Shown: piece by piece, positions 28,167 to 38,130 of the stretch
Position numbering within the stretch: position 1 is the stretch's first letter
How the letters are laid out: the number at the start of each line of letters is the position of its first letter
Assembly (NCBI RefSeq): GCF_019797865.1
Contig: NZ_CP081869.1
Coordinates: forward strand, 4,912,501 to 4,976,500
Direction of reading: 5' to 3'
DNA from: Chenggangzhangella methanolivorans
Lineage (GTDB): Bacteria > Pseudomonadota > Alphaproteobacteria > Rhizobiales > Methylopilaceae
Length of the DNA stretch: 64,000 bases
Notes under the pieces: model-generated
What the model was told of the DNA's origin: nothing
Seen by the model: only the letters and a program-made list of their open reading frames with translations
Database searches by the model: none
Translations under genes and position numbers: made by a program

Positions 28167-28217
28167 CTCCTTTGCTCCAAGTCGTCCGGCTCCGAGCGAC
28201 GCAGCGGGAGCGAACTG

Positions 28218-30329
28218 ATGTATCATCTCATCGTCTTTCTCCCGCTGCTCGGCGCGCTCATCGCCGGCGCGATCGCTCTGATCGGGGCGCGCAAGCGCCA
28301 TCCCGGCGCGGTCGGTCCCGTCGACGCGTTCCACGAGGCGCACGGCCACGGCCATGACGGCCACGACTCGCACTCGCCTCATGACGCGCATGGCCACGAC
28401 GATCATGCGCATGGCGATCACGGCCACGACGACCATCACGACCATGGCCCGGTCGAGCCCGCCGCCTGGGGCTCGCGTCCTGCGGAGATCGTCACCACCA
28501 GCTTCCTGATGATCTCGGCGCTGCTCTCCTGGGTCGCGTTCATCGACGTCGCCTGGGGCGGCGCCGCTGCGCATATCGAGGTGATGCGCTGGGTCACGGC
28601 CGGCTCGCTCCATCTCGACTGGGCGTTCCGCATCGACACGCTGACAGCCGTCATGCTCGTCGTCGTGAATTCGGTCTCGGCGCTCGTGCACCTCTATTCG
28701 ACCGGCTACATGCACGAGGATCCGCATCGGCCGCGGTTCTTCGCCTATCTCTCGCTCTTCACCTTCGCCATGCTGATGCTGGTGACGTCCGACAACCTCG
28801 TGCAGCTGTTCTTCGGCTGGGAGGGCGTGGGCCTCGCGAGCTACCTGCTGATCGGCTTCTGGTACAAGAAGCCCTCGGCCTGCGCCGCCGCCATCAAGGC
28901 CTTCGTGGTCAACCGCGTCGGCGACTTCGGCTTCGCGCTCGGCATCTTCGCGACCTTCGTGGTGTTCGGCTCAGTCGAGTTCGAGACGATTTTCGCCGCG
29001 GCCCCCGGCGCAGCCGACAAGACCATCAACTTCCTCGGCCACGACTGGCACGCCATGACGGTGATCTGCCTGTTGCTCTTCATGGGCGCGATGGGCAAGT
29101 CAGCGCAGCTCGGCCTGCACACCTGGCTGCCGGACGCGATGGAGGGCCCGACGCCGGTCTCCGCGCTCATCCACGCCGCCACCATGGTGACGGCCGGCAT
29201 CGTGCTCGTGGCGCGCATGTCGCCGCTGTTCGAACACGCGCCGGACGCGCTCGCGGTGGTGACGGTGGTCGGCGGACTGACCGCCATCTTCGCCGCGACC
29301 GTCGGTCTCGTGCAGAACGACATCAAGCGCGTCATCGCCTATTCGACCTGTTCGCAGCTCGGCTACATGTTCGTCGCGCTCGGCGTCGGCGGCTACGGGA
29401 TCGCGGTGTTCCACCTGTTCACGCACGCCTTCTTCAAGGCGCTGCTGTTCCTGGGCTCCGGCTCGGTCATCCACGCGATGCATCACGAGCAGGACATGCG
29501 GAAGATGGGCGGCCTGCGCCGCCTCATCCCGACCACCTACTGGATGATGGTGATCGGCACGCTCGCGCTCACCGGCTTCCCGTTCACCGCCGGCTACTAT
29601 TCGAAGGACGCGGTGATCGAGGCGGCCTATGCGGCCCACAGCGGGCCGGCGATGTTCGCCTTCACACTGACCGTGCTCGCGGCTCTGCTGACCTCGTTCT
29701 ACTCCTGGCGCCTGATCTTCATGACGTTCCACGGAGCGCCAAGGGCTTCGCTCGAGACCATGAGCCACGTCCACGAGAGCCCGAAGGTCATGATCCTGCC
29801 GCTGCTGATCCTGAGCGTCGGGGCGCTGTTCGCGGGCGTCGTGTTCTCGGGCTCCTTCATCGGCCATTCCGAGGAGCGGTTCTGGGGCGAGGCGATCTTC
29901 CGGGGCGAGCACAACGAGATCATCCACCACATGCACGAGGTGCCGAAGTGGGTGGTGTGGTCGCCGTTCGTGATGATGGTGATCGGCTTCGCGGTCTCGT
30001 GGCTGTTCTACGTCAAGCGCCCGGACCTGCCGGTGCGGCTCGCCAAGCAGCAGCAGCTGATCTACCAGTTCCTGCTCAACAAGTGGTACTTCGACGAGCT
30101 CTACGACCTGATCTTCACGCGCCCCGCCAAGTGGATCGGCCGCTTCCTGTGGAAGCAGGGCGACGGTCGGGTCATCGACGGCATGGGGCCTGACGGCATC
30201 TCGGCGCGGGTGATCGACGTCACCAACCAGGTGGTGAAGCTCCAGACCGGGTACCTCTACCATTACGCCTTCGCGATGCTGATCGGCGTCGCCGCGATGT
30301 TCACCTGGTTCATGGTCGGGGGGCATTGA
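28218..30329 (+). CDS. nuoL: NADH-quinone oxidoreductase subunit L with His-rich loop
   Basis: 703 residues, an antiporter-like proton-pumping subunit with a long C-terminal lateral helix. HTWLPDAMEGPTPVSALIHA near 297 is the family signature. Between the first and second helices, residues about 39-77 form an extra stretch made almost only of His, Asp, Gly and Ala (over 15 His). That insert is absent from the Escherichia coli form and could bind metal or protons at the membrane surface. Confidence 0.95.
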   Translation: MYHLIVFLPLLGALIAGAIALIGARKRHPGAVGPVDAFHEAHGHGHDGHDSHSPHDAHGHDDHAHGDHGHDDHHDHGPVEPAAWGSRPAEIVTTSFLMISALLSWVAFIDVAWGGAAAHIEVMRWVTAGSLHLDWAFRIDTLTAVMLVVVNSVSALVHLYSTGYMHEDPHRPRFFAYLSLFTFAMLMLVTSDNLVQLFFGWEGVGLASYLLIGFWYKKPSACAAAIKAFVVNRVGDFGFALGIFATFVVFGSVEFETIFAAAPGAADKTINFLGHDWHAMTVICLLLFMGAMGKSAQLGLHTWLPDAMEGPTPVSALIHAATMVTAGIVLVARMSPLFEHAPDALAVVTVVGGLTAIFAATVGLVQNDIKRVIAYSTCSQLGYMFVALGVGGYGIAVFHLFTHAFFKALLFLGSGSVIHAMHHEQDMRKMGGLRRLIPTTYWMMVIGTLALTGFPFTAGYYSKDAVIEAAYAAHSGPAMFAFTLTVLAALLTSFYSWRLIFMTFHGAPRASLETMSHVHESPKVMILPLLILSVGALFAGVVFSGSFIGHSEERFWGEAIFRGEHNEIIHHMHEVPKWVVWSPFVMMVIGFAVSWLFYVKRPDLPVRLAKQQQLIYQFLLNKWYFDELYDLIFTRPAKWIGRFLWKQGDGRVIDGMGPDGISARVIDVTNQVVKLQTGYLYHYAFAMLIGVAAMFTWFMVGGH

Positions 30330-30332
30330 TCC

Positions 30333-31846
30333 GTGACTGACTGGCCGATCCTTTCGCTCCTGACCTTCCTGCCGCTCGTCGGCGTGTTCTTCCTGCTGAT
30401 GATCCGCGGGACCGACGACGCCTCGCTCGGCAACATCGCCACGTCGCGCTCTGGACGACGGTGGTGAACTTCATCGTCTCCTGCGTGCTGTGGGCGAAGT
30501 TCGACTTCAACGCCGCCGGCTTCCAGTTCGTCGAGCAGGCCGATTGGCTGGGCGGCGCGATCACCTACAAGATGGGCGTCGACGGCATCTCGACCCCGTT
30601 CGTGATCCTGACCGCCTTCCTGATGCCGTTCTGCATCTTGGCGTCGTGGCGCTCCATCACCCACCGGGTGAAGGAGTACATGATCGCGTTCCTGGTGCTC
30701 GAGACGCTGATGATCGGCGTCTTCTGTGCGCTCGACCTCGTGCTGTTCTACCTGCTGTTCGAGGCGGGCCTGATCCCGATGTTCCTCATCATCGGCATCT
30801 GGGGCGGCAAGCGGCGCGTCTATGCGAGCTTCAAGTTCTTCCTCTACACGCTGCTCGGCTCGCTGCTGATGCTTGTCGGCATCCTCGCGATGTACGGCTA
30901 CGCCGGCACGACCGACATCCAGCACATCCTGACCCAGACCAAGTTCCCGGCCGAGATGCAGACCTGGCTGTGGCTCGGCTTCTTCGCCTCTTTCGCGGTG
31001 AAGATGCCGATGTGGCCTGTCCACACCTGGCTGCCCGACGCCCATGTCGAGGCGCCGACCGCGGGCTCGGTGATCCTGGCCGGCATCCTGCTGAAGATGG
31101 GCGGCTACGGCTTCCTGCGCTTCTCGCTGCCGATGTTCCCGCTCGCGAGCGAATATTTCGCTCCGATGGTGTTCGCGCTTTCGGTGGTGGCGATCATCTA
31201 CACCTCGCTGGTCGCGCTGATGCAGGAGGACATCAAGAAGCTGATCGCCTATTCGTCCGTCGCCCATATGGGCTTCGTGACGATGGGGATCTTCACCCTG
31301 AACCCGCAAGGCGTGCAGGGCGCGGTGTTCCAGATGGTCAGCCACGGCATCGTGTCGGGCGCGCTGTTCCTGTGCGTGGGCGTGGTCTACGACCGCATGC
31401 ACACCCGCGAGATCAAGGCCTTCGGCGGGCTCGTCAACGTCATGCCCTGGTACGCCTTCGCGTTCCTGGTGTTCACGATGGCGAACGTCGGCCTGCCGGG
31501 CACCTCGGGCTTCGTGGGCGAGTTCCTGACGCTGATGGGCGCCTTCGGGGCCAACACCTGGGTGGCGTTCTTCGCCACCACCGGCGTCGTCCTGTCGGCG
31601 GCCTATGCGCTGTGGCTCTACCGCCGCGTGGTGTTCGGCGAGATAACCAAGCCGGAACTTCACGGCATCGCGGATCTGAACCGCCGCGAGATCGTGCTGC
31701 TCGCGCCGCTGGTGATCCTGACCGTGCTGTTCGGCGTGTGGCCGGCCCCGATCCTCGACATGTCCGCGGCCTCGGTCGACGGCATTCTCTCCTCCGCCCA
31801 GGCCGCAATCGACGCGGCCGGCAAGACCGCCGAGGCCGTGAAGTGA
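30333..31846 (+). CDS. nuoM: NADH-quinone oxidoreductase subunit M, one frameshift near the start
   Basis: GTG 30333 starts TDWPILSLLTFLPLVGVFFL, a correct NuoM N-terminus. One base is missing near 30440 (NIRHVALWTT expected), after which the main frame runs to 31846, giving about 505 residues. HTWLPDAHVEAPTAGSVILA near 230 is intact. Antiporter-like proton pump. The stop overlaps the nuoN GTG. The shift is probably a sequence error. Confidence 0.95.
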
Positions 31847-33279
31847 CGGACGCCCTTCCTCATTTCGCCCTCGCGCTGCCCGAGATCGCGCTTGCGGTCG
31901 GCGCGCTGACGCTGATCCTCATCGGCGCGATCGTCGGCGACAAGGCGACCTCGCTGATCAACGGCCTCGCGGTCGCGCTGATCGCGCTGGCTGGCGTGCT
32001 CGTCGCCGTCGCGCCGGTCGACCACGGCCCGTCGTTCGGCGGCGGCTTCACCGCCGACGCCTTCGCGCGCTTCATGAAGATCCTCGCCTATGTGGCCGCG
32101 GTCGCTGCGCTTTCCTTGTCATTTGACTACATGCGCCGCGAGAAGTTCGCGCGCTACGAATACGCCGTGCTGGTCGTGCTCTCCACGCTCGGCATGTCGC
32201 TGATGATCTCCGCGAGCGACCTCATCTCGCTCTATCTCGGCCTCGAGCTGCAGAGCCTGGCGCTCTACGTCATCGCCGCGATCCACCGCGACGACATCCG
32301 CTCGACGGAAGCGGGCCTGAAGTACTTCGTGCTCGGCGCGCTGTCGTCCGGCATGCTGCTTTATGGCGCGTCGCTGGTCTACGGCACCACTGGCGCGGTG
32401 GGCTTCGCCGACATCGCGGCGGCGCTGAAAGACGGCCACGCCTCGCTCGGCCTCGTCTTCGGCATCGTGTTCCTGCTCGCAGGCTTCGCGTTCAAGATCT
32501 CGGCGGTCCCGTTCCACATGTGGACGCCCGACGTCTATGAGGGCGCGCCGACGCCGATCACCGCCTTCTTCGCCTCCGCGGCCAAGGTTGCGGCGGTCGC
32601 GATGTTCGTGCGCGTGGTGACCGAGGCGTTCCCGACCGTCACGCAGGAATGGCGGCAGGTCGTCGTTTTCGTCGCAATCGCCTCCATGGCGCTCGGCGCC
32701 TTCGCGGCCATCGGCCAGCGCAACCTCAAGCGCCTGATGGCCTACTCCTCCATCGGCCATATGGGCTACGTGCTGGTGGGCCTGGCGGCCGGAACGCCCG
32801 AGGGCGTGCGCGGCGTCGCGGTCTATTCCGCAATCTACGTCGCGATGACGCTCGGCGCCTTCGCCTGCATCCTGTCGATGCGGGTCGGCGACAAATACGT
32901 GGAGTCGATCGACGACCTCGCGGGTCTCTCGCGCACCAAGCCCGCCATGGCGTTCGTGCTGGCCATGATCCTGTTCTCGCTTGCGGGCATTCCGCCGCTC
33001 GCGGGCTTCTTCGCGAAGTTCTACGTGTTCTACGCCGCGGTGAACGCCGGGCTCTACCCGCTCGCCGTGATCGGCTTCGTTTTGAGCGTGGTGGGCGCTT
33101 TCTACTACCTGCGAATCGTCAAGATAATCTATTTCGACGAGCCAACGGTTGAGTTCGCCCCTATGACGGGGGCGGCGAAGGTCGTACTGACGCTCGCGGG
33201 CGGCTTCACGCTGCTCTATTTCATCTATCCTGCTCCGCTCACCGCCGCCGCGGCGACGGCGGCGCAGTCGCTGTTCTGA
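31843..33279 (+). CDS. nuoN: NADH-quinone oxidoreductase subunit N
   Basis: 478 residues from the GTG overlapping the nuoM stop. About 14 membrane helices; FHMWTPDVYEGAPTPITAFF near 224 is the antiporter-fold signature. Last structural gene of the complex I operon; birA follows after 56 bases. Confidence 0.96.
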   Translation: MTDALPHFALALPEIALAVGALTLILIGAIVGDKATSLINGLAVALIALAGVLVAVAPVDHGPSFGGGFTADAFARFMKILAYVAAVAALSLSFDYMRREKFARYEYAVLVVLSTLGMSLMISASDLISLYLGLELQSLALYVIAAIHRDDIRSTEAGLKYFVLGALSSGMLLYGASLVYGTTGAVGFADIAAALKDGHASLGLVFGIVFLLAGFAFKISAVPFHMWTPDVYEGAPTPITAFFASAAKVAAVAMFVRVVTEAFPTVTQEWRQVVVFVAIASMALGAFAAIGQRNLKRLMAYSSIGHMGYVLVGLAAGTPEGVRGVAVYSAIYVAMTLGAFACILSMRVGDKYVESIDDLAGLSRTKPAMAFVLAMILFSLAGIPPLAGFFAKFYVFYAAVNAGLYPLAVIGFVLSVVGAFYYLRIVKIIYFDEPTVEFAPMTGAAKVVLTLAGGFTLLYFIYPAPLTAAAATAAQSLF

Positions 33280-33335
33280 GGACCGGTTTTGGAGCTTTCG
33301 ATCGCGAGACGCACGTCCGCCCCTCGGGGCCAGGC

Positions 33336-34133
33336 ATGAGCTTCGCGCTCGGACCGGCGGCACGCGAGGCCGGCCACGATCTCGTCGCCTACGACACGAT
33401 CGGCTCGACCAACGCCGAGGGCATGGCGCTTGCCCGCGAGGGCAGGGCGCCGGTGTGGGTCGCGGCCCGCGCCCAGACGGACGGCCGCGGCCGCCGCGGC
33501 CGTCCGTGGTCGACCGAACGCGGCAATCTCGCGGCGAGCTTCGCGATGACGACCTCGGTCGATGCAGCGCTCGCGGCGACGCTCGGCTTCGTGGCGGGCC
33601 TTGCGCTCGAGCAGGCGCTGCGGCAGGTGGCGGAGTCGCTCTCGCCCCGCACCGCGCGGCCCGAGCTCAAATGGCCGAACGACCTCATCGTCGACGGCAA
33701 GAAGCTTGCGGGCATCCTGCTCGAGGCCGACAAGCTGGCCGACGGGCGGCTCGCAGTGGTGGTCGGCATCGGGGTCAACATCGTCTCGGCGCCGGAAGGC
33801 ATGCCGTTCCCTGCGACGGCGCTCGCCGAGCGGGGAGACCGGACGAACGCCGAGGAGCTGTTCGAGGCGCTCTCCGATACGTTCGTCACCTGGCTCGACA
33901 CCTGGGAGGACGGCGAGGGGCTCGCCGCCATCCGCAAGGCCTGGATGGCGCGCGCCGCCGGCCTTGGCAGCCAGGTGGAAGTCGATCTCGGCCAGCGCCG
34001 CCTGAAGGGGCGCTTCGAGTCTCTCGACGAGCGCGGCCGCATGGTGCTGCGCCAGCCGACCGGAATCGCGACCGCGATCTCCGCCGGCGACGTCTATTTT
34101 GGACCCGCGGCCACGATCCGCGCCGAAGGATGA
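33336..34133 (+). CDS. birA: Biotin--[acetyl-CoA-carboxylase] ligase
   Basis: 265 residues. The biotinyl-AMP loop GRGRRGRPW is at 50-58, KWPNDLIVDGKKLAGILLEA near 110 holds the catalytic Lys, and the small C-terminal domain ends near 260. There is no N-terminal DNA-binding domain, so it is a ligase only, not a repressor. It attaches biotin to carboxylases. The nuoN-birA-rnj order is typical of alphaproteobacteria. Confidence 0.94.
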   Translation: MSFALGPAAREAGHDLVAYDTIGSTNAEGMALAREGRAPVWVAARAQTDGRGRRGRPWSTERGNLAASFAMTTSVDAALAATLGFVAGLALEQALRQVAESLSPRTARPELKWPNDLIVDGKKLAGILLEADKLADGRLAVVVGIGVNIVSAPEGMPFPATALAERGDRTNAEELFEALSDTFVTWLDTWEDGEGLAAIRKAWMARAAGLGSQVEVDLGQRRLKGRFESLDERGRMVLRQPTGIATAISAGDVYFGPAATIRAEG

Positions 34134-34135
34134 GC

Positions 34136-35800
34136 ATGAACGACGATCTGGTCTTCGTGCCCCTCGGCGGAGTGGGTGAAATCGGCATGAACATCGGGCT
34201 CTACGGCTACGGCCGGGGCTCGAAGCGTCGCTGGCTGATGGTCGATTGCGGCGTGATCTTCGGCGATCCGGCCATAACGCCGGGCATCGACCTGATCCTG
34301 CCCGACATCCGCTTCGCCAAGGGCCTGCGCGGCGCGATCGAGGCGCTGGTGCTGACGCACGCGCATGAGGACCACTACGGCGCGGTGCTCGACCTGTGGC
34401 CTGAGCTCAAGTGCCCGGTCTACGCGACCCCCTTCGCGGCCGCGATGCTCGAGGCCAAACGCGCCTCCGAGCGCGACGCGCCCAAGGTGCCGGTCACCGA
34501 AATCGCGCAGGGATCCTCGTTCAAGGTCGGCCCGTTCGACGTCGAGTTCGTGCCCGTGGCGCATTCGATCCCTGAATCGAGCGCGCTCGCCATCCGCACG
34601 CCCGCAGGCCTTGTGCTGCACACCGGCGACTGGAAGATCGACCCGACGCCGATCATCGGCCTGCCGACCGACGAGAAGCGCATGCGCGAGCTCGGCGAGG
34701 AGGGGGTCGCGGCGGTCGTCGGCGACTCGACCAACGCGCTTCGCGAAGGCGTCTCGCCGTCCGAGATGGATGTCGCCGCCACCATCGCCGAACTGGTGCG
34801 CACCGCGACGGGCCGCGTCGCCGTCACCACCTTCGCCTCGAACGTCGGACGTCTGCGCGCAGTCGCCGACGCCGCGCTCGCGGCCGACCGGCAGGTGGTT
34901 CTGATCGGCCGCGCCATGAAACGGGCCGCCGACGTCGGCCGCATGCTCGGCTATTTCGAGGGCATCCCGGAGTTCCTGGAGCCTGCGGCCTACGGCTACC
35001 TGCCGCGCGACAAGGTCGTGGCCATGATGACCGGCAGCCAAGGCGAGCCGCGCGCCGCGCTCGCCCGCGTCGCGCAGGGCGACCATCCGGAAGTCACAAT
35101 CGCGCGCGGCGACCGCGTGATCTTCTCCTCCCGCGCCATTCCCGGCAACGAGAAGGCGGTCGGCCGCGTCATGAACGGCTTGATCGCCGGCGGCGCCGAG
35201 GTGATCACCGACCGCACTCATCTCGTCCACGTCTCGGGCCATCCGCGTCGCGGCGAAATCGCCATGCTCTACGGCTGGCTGAAACCCGATCTCGTCGTTC
35301 CGGTGCATGGCGAAGAGCTGCACATGCACGAGCACGCGGCCTTTGCGAAGGAAGCCGGAGCCAAGCGCGTGGCGCGCGTCGGAGACGGGCAGATGATCCG
35401 CCTGGCGGGCGGCCCGACCGAGATCGTCGACGAGGTCGCGACCGGCCGGATGCTCAAGGACGGCAAGGTGCTGATCCAGTCGACCGAGCAGACCATCGGC
35501 GAGCGCCGCAAGCTTGCTTTCGCAGGCGTTGTCTCGATCGCGATCGCGATCGACGAACTCGGCGACGTCGCGACCGATCCGGAGATCCGTTTCACGGGCC
35601 TTCCCGCCCGCGACGACGAGGGCGAGCTGATGACCGTCGTGCTGCGCGACACGGTTCTCGACTGCCTCGACGGCCTGCCGCGCCCGAAGCGCCGCGACTC
35701 AGGCGCGGTCGCGACCGCGGTCGAGCGCGCGGTGCGCGGCGAGCTCAACCTCGTCTGGGGCAAGAAGCCGGTCTGCCACGTCTCCGTGCTGAGCGTCTGA
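34136..35800 (+). CDS. rnj: Ribonuclease J
   Basis: About 554 residues from ATG 34136, chosen because AAGGA lies five bases upstream; an ATG at 34130 overlapping birA is the alternative. Metallo-beta-lactamase core with HAHEDHYG near 75, HSIPESSAL near 145 and a beta-CASP region (FSSRAIPGNEKAV, HVSGHPRRGE). It acts as 5'-3' exonuclease and endonuclease in rRNA and mRNA turnover. Confidence 0.93.
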   Translation: MNDDLVFVPLGGVGEIGMNIGLYGYGRGSKRRWLMVDCGVIFGDPAITPGIDLILPDIRFAKGLRGAIEALVLTHAHEDHYGAVLDLWPELKCPVYATPFAAAMLEAKRASERDAPKVPVTEIAQGSSFKVGPFDVEFVPVAHSIPESSALAIRTPAGLVLHTGDWKIDPTPIIGLPTDEKRMRELGEEGVAAVVGDSTNALREGVSPSEMDVAATIAELVRTATGRVAVTTFASNVGRLRAVADAALAADRQVVLIGRAMKRAADVGRMLGYFEGIPEFLEPAAYGYLPRDKVVAMMTGSQGEPRAALARVAQGDHPEVTIARGDRVIFSSRAIPGNEKAVGRVMNGLIAGGAEVITDRTHLVHVSGHPRRGEIAMLYGWLKPDLVVPVHGEELHMHEHAAFAKEAGAKRVARVGDGQMIRLAGGPTEIVDEVATGRMLKDGKVLIQSTEQTIGERRKLAFAGVVSIAIAIDELGDVATDPEIRFTGLPARDDEGELMTVVLRDTVLDCLDGLPRPKRRDSGAVATAVERAVRGELNLVWGKKPVCHVSVLSV

Positions 35801-36103
35801 GCGCCACGTGTCCCGAACGTGATCCGGGACCGAGAGCCGACAGCGGTTCCAACAAAGGCGCCGAGCATTGTCCTGCATGCGGTCTCGGTTCTGGGTCCCG
35901 GATCAAGTCCGGGACAAGAAGGGCGCGGCTGCGCCGCTTGTCCGGGATGACAGTTTCTGGAAACGAACGAGGGCGGCTCCTTCCGGAAGCCGCCCCGCGT
36001 CGAAAATCCCGGTCGGATTCGAACCGACGTCCAGGCGGGACAGAGCCGCCCGCTCTGCCGCTGAGCTACGGGGCGTCCATCTGGCGGCGGACGGACGGCC
36101 CCG
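35801..36103. other. Intergenic region with REP hairpins and a tRNA-like element
   Basis: No protein gene is seen. It holds an eight-base-stem hairpin at 35895-35915 (GTCCCGGA, loop, TCCGGGAC) with a nearby partial copy ending at about 35950, a common alphaproteobacterial repeat style. It also has a GC hairpin at 35971-35995 (GGGCGGCT with AGCCGCCC) and the tRNA-like sequence listed separately. Confidence 0.7.
36004..36075 (-). other. tRNA-like element with degenerate acceptor stem
   Basis: On the minus strand: TAGCTCAG-CGG-CAGAGC makes a perfect D arm, GGCGG-CTCTGTC-CCGCC an anticodon arm, TGGAC a five-base variable loop and GTCGG-TTCGAAT-CCGAC a perfect T arm. The acceptor strands pair over only four bases (CCCG/CGGG), position 37 is T instead of a purine, and no CCA is encoded. 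If read as a tRNA the anticodon would be CTG (Gln). The hairpin at 35971-35995 follows on the same strand like a terminator. Probably a tRNA relic or a tRNA mimic. Confidence 0.5.
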
Positions 36104-37441
36104 TCAATCCACCCAGACGAAGCGGACGTCCTTGCCGCTGAACCAGCGCGCCTTTTTCAGGTAGGCGGCGAGATAGGGGTTGTTGACCGCGACGCCGTGG
36201 ACGAGCTCCGGCGTCGGCCGGAATTTCGAGACGTCCGTGCGCGGCCGCGGCGCCGACCAGCCCGACGTTTCCGGATCGACGCCCCGCCGACGGCAGGCGG
36301 CCTCGATGTCCGCGCGCGTGCATGTCGCGTCGCCGCGCAGCACGCTCCAGGGCTTTGGCAGGTCGCGCCAAACGGCGGTGTCCGGATGCACGCCGCCGCC
36401 GGTCGAGCGATGCCAGTGCGCGACGTCCCCGGCCATGAGGCGCATGACCTTGCCCGGCATCATCTCGTCGAACAGCTCGTCAAAGCCCATCGCGGTCACC
36501 AGCGCGATCCAGTGGTCGCGCGCCCGGTTCCAGGCGCCGGCGAGCAGGTTCCAGGTGGAAGAGTCGTTGCCTTGGCGCACGATCATGTCGTGCATGTCGA
36601 TGCGCGTCTCCTCGCTCGCGCGCTTCAGCCGCTCGGCCGTCATGTCGAGAATCGCGAACCACTGGCCGAGCAGCCGGCCCTTCTCGTGATCGGTCAGCCG
36701 CGCCAGCACGTCCTCGCGCGGAAAGACATGCGCGACCGCGAACCAGCGCGTGGCCTCTGGCCTCTGGCCGCAGAGGGCGAGCAGCGCCTCGCTCAGCTGG
36801 TCGAACGGCTTCTGCTGCCCGAAGATGGTGAACTCCGAGCGCAGCTTCATCCGCGCGGCGTAATAGGCGACGAAGCCCGCTGTCGGCGCGTCGTCGCCGA
36901 GATCGTCGAGCGCGAGGCGCGGCGCGAGCGCGGCCTTGCCGACCAGGATGAGGCCCGCGCGCGCCTCAACGTCGGCGAGGCGCGCCGACTTCTCCTCGAG
37001 CCGCACCGCCAGACGAAAGAGCTTCGTGTAACGCCGCCGCGAAAGCTCAAGACCCGCCGCGGAGCGGGCTGCCCGATCGGTCCGACCATGGCGAAATCCT
37101 GCGCCAGGCTTGCGTCCGATCAGGGCGGAGAGGGCGTCGGCGGCGTCCGCCGCGCCGGCGCTGTCGACGGCTTCGCCGGAAGGAAGCGCTTCGCCGAGAA
37201 AAGCTCCGCCAGTTCGGCCGCCTTGGCGATCTGCTTGGCCGCGTCGGGCGGGGCCGCAAAATTCGTCGACATCGACGACCAGCCGAACCGTCGCCCGATC
37301 GAGCCGCGGCGGGCTTTGTCGAGCAGGCCATGCAGTCGCCGGTCGGCGTCCGGCAGCGCTTCCGCGACGAGCTCCGCCACGGTTTTCCGGCGTTTCGCGC
37401 CGCGCGAAGGTTGCGTGCAGCTTCTCGATGATCGCGGACAC
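36104..37441 (-). CDS. Unrecognised protein, frameshifted, minus strand
   Basis: The likely start is GTG 37441 (VSAIIEKLHATFA) with GGGGA upstream. The frame changes near 37405 and changes back near 37140-37200; between these, VAELVAEALPDADRRLHGLL reads well. The long C-terminal part is sound (FTIFGQQKPFDQLSEALLAL, then WFAVAHVFPRED) and ends FSGKDVRFVWVD. Roughly 440 residues, soluble, no signal peptide. No known domain recognised. Whether the shifts are real decay or errors is open, but many neighbours show the same error pattern. Confidence 0.55.
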   Translation of the reverse strand: MSAIIEKLHATFARRETPENRGGARRGSAAGRRPATAWPARQSPPRLDRATVRLVVDVDEFCGPARRGQADRQGGRTGGAFLGEALPSGEAVDSAGAADAADALSALIGRKPGAGFRHGRTDRAARSAAGLELSRRRYTKLFRLAVRLEEKSARLADVEARAGLILVGKAALAPRLALDDLGDDAPTAGFVAYYAARMKLRSEFTIFGQQKPFDQLSEALLALCGQRPEATRWFAVAHVFPREDVLARLTDHEKGRLLGQWFAILDMTAERLKRASEETRIDMHDMIVRQGNDSSTWNLLAGAWNRARDHWIALVTAMGFDELFDEMMPGKVMRLMAGDVAHWHRSTGGGVHPDTAVWRDLPKPWSVLRGDATCTRADIEAACRRRGVDPETSGWSAPRPRTDVSKFRPTPELVHGVAVNNPYLAAYLKKARWFSGKDVRFVWVD

Positions 37442-37573
37442 GAGGCGGTTCCCCGATGCGGCAGGACGGCAAGGGGTATCGGCGCACGGAGCGGTTGTCG
37501 ACTTCGGACGGAGGGGGGAGCGCGCGATCGCTATCGCTCGCGTGTCTTGGATCGCGCCCTCGGTCACCCGATC

Positions 37574-37693
37574 GCGCGCCTCGAGACGCCGTCTTTTGGA
37601 CGGCTCCTCAGCATGAGGGAGGTGGTGTATGCCATCGGCGACCATCCTCATGCTGAGGGGGCTTCCCCGCAGGAGGCCGTCTCGAAGCGCGCA
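37574..37693. repeat. Diverged REP-type palindrome upstream of mce
   Basis: Arms GCGCGCCTCGAGACG and CGTCTCGAAGCGCGC lie at the outside, with CTCCTCAGCATGAGG and CCTCATGCTGAGG inside. The core matches the perfect palindrome at 28043-28166, but this copy has several mismatches. It fills most of the gap between the unrecognised minus gene and mce. Confidence 0.75.
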
Positions 37694-37725
37694 GTCTGTT
37701 TCCGCACGTTCGCGGGGAGTGAAGA

Positions 37726-38130
37726 ATGATCGGCCGCCTGAACCATGTCGCGATCGCGGTGCCGGACCTCGCGGCGGCGACCGCCGTCTACCGCGACACC
37801 CTCGGCGCGACCGTCACGCCCGCGACCGAGCAGCCCGAGCACGGCGTCACGGTCGTGTTCATCGAGCTGCCCAACACCAAGATCGAGCTGCTGGAGCCGC
37901 TCGGCGAAAAGTCGCCGATCCAGGCCTTCCTCGACCGCTCCCCGGCCGGCGGCATCCATCACGTCTGCTACGAGGTCGACGACATCATCGTCGCGCGCGA
38001 CAAGCTAAAGTCTGAAGGCGCACGCGTGCTCGGCGACGGCGAGCCCAAGATCGGCGCGCACGGCAAGCCCGTGCTGTTCCTTCACCCCAAGGACATGCTC
38101 GGCACGCTGGTCGAGCTCGAGCAGGCGTGA
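37726..38130 (+). CDS. mce: Methylmalonyl-CoA epimerase
   Basis: 134 residues of the VOC fold in two halves. Metal ligands are expected at H7 (LNHVAIAV), Q/E near 65, H near 84 (GGIHHVCYEV) and E near 131 (LVELEQ). It interconverts R- and S-methylmalonyl-CoA, as needed for propionate and for C3 routes such as the ethylmalonyl-CoA pathway. GGGGAG precedes the ATG. The stop overlaps the next GTG. Confidence 0.93.
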   Translation: MIGRLNHVAIAVPDLAAATAVYRDTLGATVTPATEQPEHGVTVVFIELPNTKIELLEPLGEKSPIQAFLDRSPAGGIHHVCYEVDDIIVARDKLKSEGARVLGDGEPKIGAHGKPVLFLHPKDMLGTLVELEQA

